Below are positions 22,179-26,265 of a stretch of 26,265 bases of DNA, one piece after another. The notes below the pieces were generated by a model. That model had not been told where the DNA came from. It saw nothing but the letters and a program-made list of their open reading frames with translations, and did not search any database. How positions within the stretch are numbered: the first letter of the stretch is position 1; the number at the start of each line of letters is the position of its first letter. The DNA is taken from assembly GCA_030598025.1 (NCBI GenBank), contig JAUVQS010000004.1:1-26265 (forward strand). Direction: 5' to 3'. The position numbers were made by a program, and so were the translations under genes. Origin of the DNA: Acidimicrobiia bacterium (GTDB lineage Bacteria; Actinomycetota; Acidimicrobiia; Spongiisociales; JAHEDJ01).

Positions 22179-23387
22179 TCACTCCAGAAGACCATATTCC
22201 CCGAGTGCGGTCCGTAGCTCCCCCGACTGCTCCCGGCCGCGCGTCTCGACGGCGATCAGGACTTCGGTGAAGCCGACAGGAACTCCCCCCTCTTCGCGAT
22301 AGTGCTCGACAGACACGACGTTTCCGCCGTTGGAGGCAATGACGTCGAGCAGACCGGCCAGCTGCCCCGGCACGTCCGGAATGCGAACCCGGTACCAGGC
22401 GAAGCGGCCGGCCGCAGCAAGGCCGCCACGGATTACTCGGTTCAGAAGCAGCAGGTCGATGTTTCCTCCGGACAGCACGATGACGAGCGGATCGGGGAGG
22501 TCGTCGAGCTTCCCATCGAGAAGCGCCGCCACTCCAACCGCGCCGGAAGCTTCGACCATCAGCTTCGTGCGTTCGAGAAGGAACGCCACTGCTTGCATCG
22601 CCTGCGGATCGTTCACGGTGACGAGTTCGTCGACGAAGGCTTCGATGTGGTCGAAGGCGAGTTGGGAAGGCTCGTGAACGGCGATGCCGTCGGCCACGGT
22701 CGGCCGCGGCGGCACAGGCGTTGGCCGGCCTCTCTCGCGACTCAGGTTGTAGGTGTTGGCGGTGACAATTTCGACTCCGGCGATGCGAATGTCCGGCCGG
22801 AGTGCTTTGAGTGCTGCTGCAGATCCTCCCATCAATCCGCCTCCTCCGACGGGGATGACAACGGTCGAGGCATCGGGGATTTGTTCGGCGACTTCGATGC
22901 CCAGCGTGCCCTGGCCGGTCATGATCGTGGTGTCGTCGTAGGGGTGGAGGAAGCGTGCTCCGGTGTCCTTCGCGAACGATCGGGCCGCGACGACGGCATC
23001 TTCCAGGCTCGTACCGGTGAGTCGAACCTTCGCTCCGTACTCCTTGGTGGCCTGTACCTTGGGCAGAGGGGCAGTCTCGGGCATGAAGACCGTGGCCGGC
23101 ACGCCGGTCGATTGTGCGGCCAGCGCCACACCCTGGGCGTGGTTGCCGGCGGAAGCGGCGACAACTCCCGTCGCTCGCGCTGCCGCATCTAGCTGGGTCA
23201 AGACGTTCATCGCGCCGCGGATTTTGAACGACCCGGTCCGCTGAAGGTTCTCAGCCTTGAACCAGATATCGCGTCCGGTCATCCGCGAGAAGGAGGTCGA
23301 GTGGACGAATGGAGTCACGAGAGCGGTCGGAGCGATGCGCTCCCGGGCGGCCCGGATCTCGTCAAGAGATATCAATTGTGTCGGCAA
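22179..23387 (-). CDS. ilvA: Threonine ammonia-lyase with C-terminal ACT domain
   Basis: 402 residues on the minus strand, converting threonine to 2-oxobutanoate and ammonia with PLP. K55 in G-S-F-K-I-R-G-A is the PLP lysine. A-S-A-G-N-H-A-Q-G-V-A binds substrate, and the glycine loop P-V-G-G-G-G-L-M-G-G holds the PLP phosphate. The last 75 or so residues (V-R-I-P-D-V-P-G-Q-L-A-G-L-L onward) form one ACT domain. This is the short, roughly 400-residue class rather than the long IlvA with two regulatory ACT-like repeats, so tdcB is an alternative name. The start is a TTG with AGAGGA upstream; later in-frame starts would remove the conserved first helix. Oxobutanoate can lead to isoleucine or to propionyl-CoA, which would fit the neighbouring prpE, but this is inference. 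Confidence 0.92.
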   Translation of the reverse strand: MPTQLISLDEIRAARERIAPTALVTPFVHSTSFSRMTGRDIWFKAENLQRTGSFKIRGAMNVLTQLDAAARATGVVAASAGNHAQGVALAAQSTGVPATVFMPETAPLPKVQATKEYGAKVRLTGTSLEDAVVAARSFAKDTGARFLHPYDDTTIMTGQGTLGIEVAEQIPDASTVVIPVGGGGLMGGSAAALKALRPDIRIAGVEIVTANTYNLSRERGRPTPVPPRPTVADGIAVHEPSQLAFDHIEAFVDELVTVNDPQAMQAVAFLLERTKLMVEASGAVGVAALLDGKLDDLPDPLVIVLSGGNIDLLLLNRVIRGGLAAAGRFAWYRVRIPDVPGQLAGLLDVIASNGGNVVSVEHYREEGGVPVGFTEVLIAVETRGREQSGELRTALGEYGLLE

Positions 23388-23465
23388 GTCGTGATCCTCT
23401 GTTTCTCAGCAGTGGTGTGTATCACCAACGGTACATAGCATTGCCGAGAAAACTTAGTTGTCGGA

Positions 23466-23495
23466 TTGACGATTGCATGTGTGATTCGATACCAT
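23466..23495 (+). promoter_or_regulatory. Promoter for rplM-rpsI-glmM (TTGACG-N18-TACCAT)
   Basis: TTGACG (23466-23471) and TACCAT (23490-23495) with an 18-nt spacer match the actinobacterial housekeeping form TTGACN-N18-TANNNT. It lies in the divergent ilvA/rplM gap, 49 nt before the rplM ATG, and is the best promoter match in the window. The gap has no heptamer array. No convincing promoter for ilvA was found on the other strand. Confidence 0.65.
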
Positions 23496-23501
23496 GCTCC
23501 C

Positions 23502-23536
23502 GCTCCACGATCGCGGAGCTTCTCTCCTCGCGAGGA
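23502..23536 (+). promoter_or_regulatory. rplM leader with two small hairpins, one at the SD
   Basis: GCTCC (23502-23506) pairs with GGAGC (23515-23519). The palindrome TCCTCGCGAGGA (23525-23536) pairs CCTC with the GAGG that serves as the rplM Shine-Dalgarno sequence. Ribosomal operons often carry autogenous leader structures. Here that is only suggested, and I recognise no known L13 leader family. Confidence 0.35.
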
Positions 23537-23544
23537 TTTTGAAG

Positions 23545-23997
23545 ATGCAGAAGACCTATTCACCAAAACCCGATGAGGTGCCACGCGCCTGGCACGTCGT
23601 CGATGCAGAGGGCCTCCCTCTCGGGCGGCTGGCGTCTGAGATTGCCCAGGTGCTGCGCGGCAAACACAAACCGCAGTTTTCGCCACATCTTGACCTTGGT
23701 GACTATGTGGTCGTCGTCAACGCCGACAAGGTCGCCGTGACTTCGAGCAAGTCCGAGCGCAAGATCTACTACCGTCACTCAGGGTTTCCGGGAGGTTTGA
23801 AGGAAGAGTCCTTCGCATCCCTGATCGAACGTCGCCCGGAGCAGGTGATTGAGCGAGCAGTCAAGGGGATGCTTCCCAAGAATCGTCTCGGTCGCCAGAT
23901 GCTGAAGAAACTGAAGGTGCACACCGGGTCCGACCATCCCCACGAGGCACAATCGCCACAACCGCTCGTGTTCAATATCCGAAAGGTGGACGCCTGA
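23545..23997 (+). CDS. rplM: 50S ribosomal protein L13
   Basis: 150 residues starting MQKTYSPKPDEVPRAWHVVD, the actinobacterial form of the L13 start. An earlier in-frame ATG (23494) lies inside the -10 box and is rejected. The family landmarks W-H-V-V-D-A-E-G-x-x-L-G-R-L-A-S, G-K-H-K-P, G-D-Y-V-V-V-V-N-A, Y-Y-R-H-S-G-x-P-G-G, the G-M-L-P-K-N-R-L-G-R motif (about 112-121) and K-L-K-V are all present. L13 is an early 50S assembly protein. Its TGA overlaps the rpsI ATG (TGATG). Confidence 0.97.
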   Translation: MQKTYSPKPDEVPRAWHVVDAEGLPLGRLASEIAQVLRGKHKPQFSPHLDLGDYVVVVNADKVAVTSSKSERKIYYRHSGFPGGLKEESFASLIERRPEQVIERAVKGMLPKNRLGRQMLKKLKVHTGSDHPHEAQSPQPLVFNIRKVDA

Positions 23998-24389
23998 TGT
24001 CCAAGCCACTTGTTCAGGCAACCGGGCGTCGTAAGTCCTCGGTCGCCCGTGTCCGACTGTATGAGGGCACCGGCCGTGTCGTTATCAACGACCGGTCGCT
24101 CGAAGATTTCTTCCCGACCATGGCCCAGCGCATTCGCGTGCTCGAGCCGCTTCGCGTTGGCGAAGTCGAGGGCCGATACGACGTGCATGCCACCGTTCAC
24201 GGTGGCGGCACCACCGGACAAACCGACGCCCTTCGTCTCGGCATCGCCCGTGGCATCGTCGAGTTGATCCCCGAACTCAGGCCAGAGCTCAAGAGCAACG
24301 GCTTGCTGACCAGGGACGCTCGTCGTGTCGAGCGCAAGAAGTACGGTCTTCGCAAAGCCCGTCGCGCTCCTCAGTACACCAAGCGCTAG
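23997..24389 (+). CDS. rpsI: 30S ribosomal protein S9
   Basis: 130 residues with the usual G-R-R-K-S-S-V-A-R-V-R near 10-20, V-x-G-G-G-x-x-G-Q-x-x-A-x-R-x-G-I-A-R near 68-85, and the C-terminal tail R-R-A-P-Q-Y-T-K-R, whose last arginine reaches the P-site tRNA. It is coupled to rplM by a 1-nt overlap, and its stop codon is followed directly by the glmM ATG. Confidence 0.97.
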   Translation: MSKPLVQATGRRKSSVARVRLYEGTGRVVINDRSLEDFFPTMAQRIRVLEPLRVGEVEGRYDVHATVHGGGTTGQTDALRLGIARGIVELIPELRPELKSNGLLTRDARRVERKKYGLRKARRAPQYTKR

Positions 24390-25721
24390 ATGCTCCAGGA
24401 GGGTCGCAGACTCTTCGGGACCGACGGGATCCGCGGTGTCGCCAACGCCGAGCTAACGCCCGATTTCGTGATGCGGCTGAGTCGCGCCGCCGGCGAGTCC
24501 CTCTCGTATGGTCCCGTGGTCGTTGGCCGCGATACCCGACGTTCGGGCGAGATGTTGTCGTCTGCGCTGCAGGCAGGTTTCCACAGCGTTGGCATCGACA
24601 CCGTCGACGTTGGCGTGCTCCCCTCGGGCGGCGTCGCGCACCTCACGGGCGCCACCGGTGCGATGATGGGAGCGATCGTCAGCGCCTCGCACAATCCGGC
24701 TTCAGACAACGGCATCAAGCTGCTCGGAAGCTCCGGAGGGAAGCTCACGGACGCCGAGGAGGACGATATCGAGGCCAGGCTGCGAGACAACCGCCCATTC
24801 AAAGTAGCGGTTGGTGAGGCGGTCGGCACGAGATTTCTGAACACGGAAGCCTCCTCGGCCTATCTCGAGTTTCTCATCGGTTTGTCGGAGTATTCGTTCC
24901 GGGGCCTCTCAGTGGTGCTCGACTGTGCCAACGGATCTGCGTACCAGGCTGCTCCTCAACTGTTTGAACGCCTGAAAGCCGACGTGACGGTTCTGGCAGC
25001 CGATCCCGACGGAACCAACATCAACGACGGAGTTGGCGCCACCTCTCCGGGGTTCCTCGCCGGGGAGACGAACGGTCGGATAGGACTCGCTTTCGATGGC
25101 GACGCGGATCGTCTCATCGCGGTAGATGAGGACGGCGTGCCGGCCAACGGCGACGTCATCATGGCGGTAGTCGCCCGGCACTTACATGAACGGGGCCGGC
25201 TACGGAACGACACCGTGGTCTCCACGGTCATGTCGAACCTCGGGTTCCGCAAAGCCATGGAATCCATCGGCGTTACCCTGATTCAGACGCAGGTTGGCGA
25301 CAGGTACGTGCTTCAGGGACTCCGGGAGCACGGCGCTACCTTCGGCGGCGAGCAGTCCGGTCATGTCATCTTCCTCGACGATCTGGTAACCGGCGATGGC
25401 CTTCTCACGGCGCTGCGACTGCTCGAGGTGGTGGCCGCCTCTGGTCGCCGCCTGGCAGATCTCCGCCGGGAAGTCATCACCGAGTATCCCCAGATCCTGC
25501 GAAATATCAGAGTGACTGATACCGGCGGTTTGGCGGCCTCAGACGCGATCTGGTCTGCGGTTGAGAGAGTCGAATCCGACCTGCATGGGGATGGGCGGGT
25601 CCTGGTGCGTGCTTCGGGAACTGAGCCGCTGATCCGTGTCATGGTCGAAGCCTCCACCAGAGAAGGCGCGGCGGCGATTGCCGACGATCTGATCAACGTC
25701 GTTCGCTCCGAACTCTCATAG
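24390..25721 (+). CDS. glmM: Phosphoglucosamine mutase
   Basis: 443 residues, converting glucosamine-6-phosphate to glucosamine-1-phosphate on the way to UDP-GlcNAc and peptidoglycan. The catalytic phosphoserine is S100 in S-A-S-H-N-P. The magnesium loop D-G-D-A-D-R is at 236-241, the sugar-specificity loop G-E-Q-S-G-H at 320-325, and the phosphate-binding loop R-A-S-G-T-E-P at 407-413. The start, L-F-G-T-D-G-I-R-G-V-A-N, matches the family. It abuts rpsI with no gap, and the rplM-rpsI-glmM order is typical of actinobacteria. Its stop codon TAG is also the first part of the next heptamer array. glmS, which makes its substrate, follows. Confidence 0.96.
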   Translation: MLQEGRRLFGTDGIRGVANAELTPDFVMRLSRAAGESLSYGPVVVGRDTRRSGEMLSSALQAGFHSVGIDTVDVGVLPSGGVAHLTGATGAMMGAIVSASHNPASDNGIKLLGSSGGKLTDAEEDDIEARLRDNRPFKVAVGEAVGTRFLNTEASSAYLEFLIGLSEYSFRGLSVVLDCANGSAYQAAPQLFERLKADVTVLAADPDGTNINDGVGATSPGFLAGETNGRIGLAFDGDADRLIAVDEDGVPANGDVIMAVVARHLHERGRLRNDTVVSTVMSNLGFRKAMESIGVTLIQTQVGDRYVLQGLREHGATFGGEQSGHVIFLDDLVTGDGLLTALRLLEVVAASGRRLADLRREVITEYPQILRNIRVTDTGGLAASDAIWSAVERVESDLHGDGRVLVRASGTEPLIRVMVEASTREGAAAIADDLINVVRSELS

Positions 25722-25767
25722 CCCACAGCCCACAGCCCACAGCCCACAGCTCATGGCTCATGGCTCA
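25719..25767 (+). repeat. AGCC/GGCT 7-bp repeat array after glmM
   Basis: Units TAGCCCA, CAGCCCA three times, CAGCTCA, then TGGCTCA twice: seven units, with the first containing the glmM stop codon. The core changes from AGCC to GGCT within one array, which shows that the two types are one family. The rest of the glmM-glmS gap (25768-26035) holds a possible -10 (TAATCT, 25774-25779), the glmS ribozyme and an 88-nt linker. Confidence 0.9.
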
Positions 25768-25808
25768 CCCGACTAATCTCCCTTCTGACCCGGGTCGCGG
25801 TACCTTTC

Positions 25809-25947
25809 AGCGCCTGGCCCCGTGAGGGGTGACGAGGAAGAGGGAGTATCGAACCATTCGGCGGATGCCCTCTCGGCCCCCACAGTCGTAACGGAGCGGG
25901 ACAAAGCCATCGGGCAACCGGTGCAACAAACCCGGCTCCGACGTGGG
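25809..25947 (+). ncRNA. glmS_rz: glmS self-cleaving ribozyme (glucosamine-6-phosphate sensor)
   Basis: Recognised by comparison from memory with the Bacillus glmS ribozyme. The expected cleavage is between A25809 and G25810, ahead of GCGCC. P1 is CCCC (25818-25821) with GGGG (25826-25829) around a GTGA loop. The core word TGACGAGG (25830-25837) follows. P2 is 25839-25844 with 25868-25873 and encloses TATCGAAC and TTCGGCGGATG, the most conserved core. P3 is 25879-25883 with 25943-25947. The conserved GTCGTAA comes next, then P4, 25892-25900 with 25931-25940 (one bulge), ending in a GCAA tetraloop (25914-25917) with symmetric ACAAAGCC/GCAACAAA internal loops as in Bacillus. It lies just upstream of glmS, its expected target. 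Bound GlcN6P would trigger self-cleavage and mRNA loss. Confidence 0.93.
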
Positions 25948-26035
25948 ATGCCGCAGTCAGACGCTGCGCCATGACGAACCGTCCCGGTCGATGGTCGGCG
26001 TTTGCCGGCGCAGAACGTGGGAAGGAATAGGCACG

Positions 26036-26265
26036 ATGTGTGGCATCGTCGGATATGTGGGACCGCGTGCGGTCCAACCTCTGCTCATTGGAGGACTCCA
26101 ACGTCTCGAATACCGGGGATATGACTCGGCGGGGGTAGCGATCCTCGAGGACACCGGGGTCGAGATCGTTCGCAAAGCGGGACGAGTAGCCGAACTCGAA
26201 TCAGCACTCGAAGAGCGCGTCGGCAACGGTACGACCGGAATCGGGCATACCCGATGGGCAACTCA
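26036..26265 (+). CDS. glmS: Glutamine-fructose-6-phosphate aminotransferase, N-terminal part (truncated by window end)
   Basis: 76 complete codons from ATG 26036, continuing past the window edge. The start MCGIVGYVGPR exposes the catalytic N-terminal cysteine (Cys1 after Met removal) of class II glutamine amidotransferases. The next motifs, G-L-x-R-L-E-Y-R-G-Y-D-S-A-G-V-A near 23-38 and G-I-G-H-T-R-W-A-T near 68-76, are the GATase2 signature of GlmS. The enzyme makes glucosamine-6-phosphate from fructose-6-phosphate and glutamine, committing sugar to cell-wall precursors. GGAAGG lies 9-14 nt upstream. The ribozyme 88 nt upstream supports the identity, and glmM upstream uses the product. Confidence 0.95.
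   Translation, partial: MCGIVGYVGPRAVQPLLIGGLQRLEYRGYDSAGVAILEDTGVEIVRKAGRVAELESALEERVGNGTTGIGHTRWAT

Noticed and set aside
22302..23192. Long plus-strand open frame opposite ilvA
   Set aside because: It is a shadow of the clearly conserved threonine dehydratase on the minus strand.
23494..23544. Earlier rplM start (ATG 23494)
   Set aside because: It lies inside the -10 box of the promoter, and the L13 family starts at MQKTY (23545).
25971..26035. Upstream reading frame in the glmS linker (ATG 25971)
   Set aside because: No Shine-Dalgarno sequence and no conserved sequence; most likely chance within the linker after the ribozyme.

Overview
The window is about 26 kb of a moderately GC-rich bacterial chromosome. 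It is almost entirely core genes, and the likely host is a member of the Actinobacteriota. The pointers are frequent GTG/TTG starts, tightly overlapping genes, a zinc-type S14, a candidate promoter of the form TTGACN-N18-TANNNT, and the order rplM-rpsI-glmM. The class is not settled by sequence alone; an Acidimicrobiia-like lineage is a guess.

Positions 1-13983 hold the S10-spc-alpha ribosomal supercluster, all on the + strand: end of rplD, rplW, rplB, rpsS, rplV, rpsC, rplP, rpmC, rpsQ, rplN, rplX, rplE, rpsZ(N), rpsH, rplF, rplR, rpsE, rpmD, rplO, secY, adk, map, rpmJ, rpsM, rpsK, rpsD, rpoA, rplQ. Most junctions are 1-4 nt overlaps (translational coupling). infA, usually found between map and rpmJ, is missing. 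The cluster ends at a strong hairpin (14045-14068).

Positions 14000-17950 carry a loose group: type I pantothenate kinase (coaA), a NUDIX hydrolase, a Yip1-like membrane protein, truA and an unrecognised 189-residue protein. Positions 18118-22060 hold acetyl-CoA synthetase (acs) and propionyl-CoA synthetase (prpE) in tandem. A threonine dehydratase with a C-terminal ACT domain converges on them from the minus strand (22179-23387). From a good promoter at 23466-23495 the + strand resumes with rplM, rpsI and glmM, followed by a recognisable glmS self-cleaving ribozyme (about 25809-25947) and the start of glmS, which runs off the window. GlmS makes glucosamine-6-P, GlmM consumes it, and the ribozyme would sense it.

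The most unusual content lies between the genes. Thirteen intergenic arrays, plus one inside the 3' end of rplD, are built on a strict 7-bp period. Their core words differ: GTAC-type, GGCT/AGCC-type, CCAATTG-type and TCCG-type. Nearly all begin within 0-40 nt of a stop codon. The three array-free gaps longer than 100 bp are the ones where candidate promoters were found. Some arrays form inverted pairs around hairpins, so they may be parts of a small repeat element. Other points of interest are acidic, alanine-rich tails on L4 and S3, and a terminator-like hairpin with a T-run that overlaps the adk start codon.
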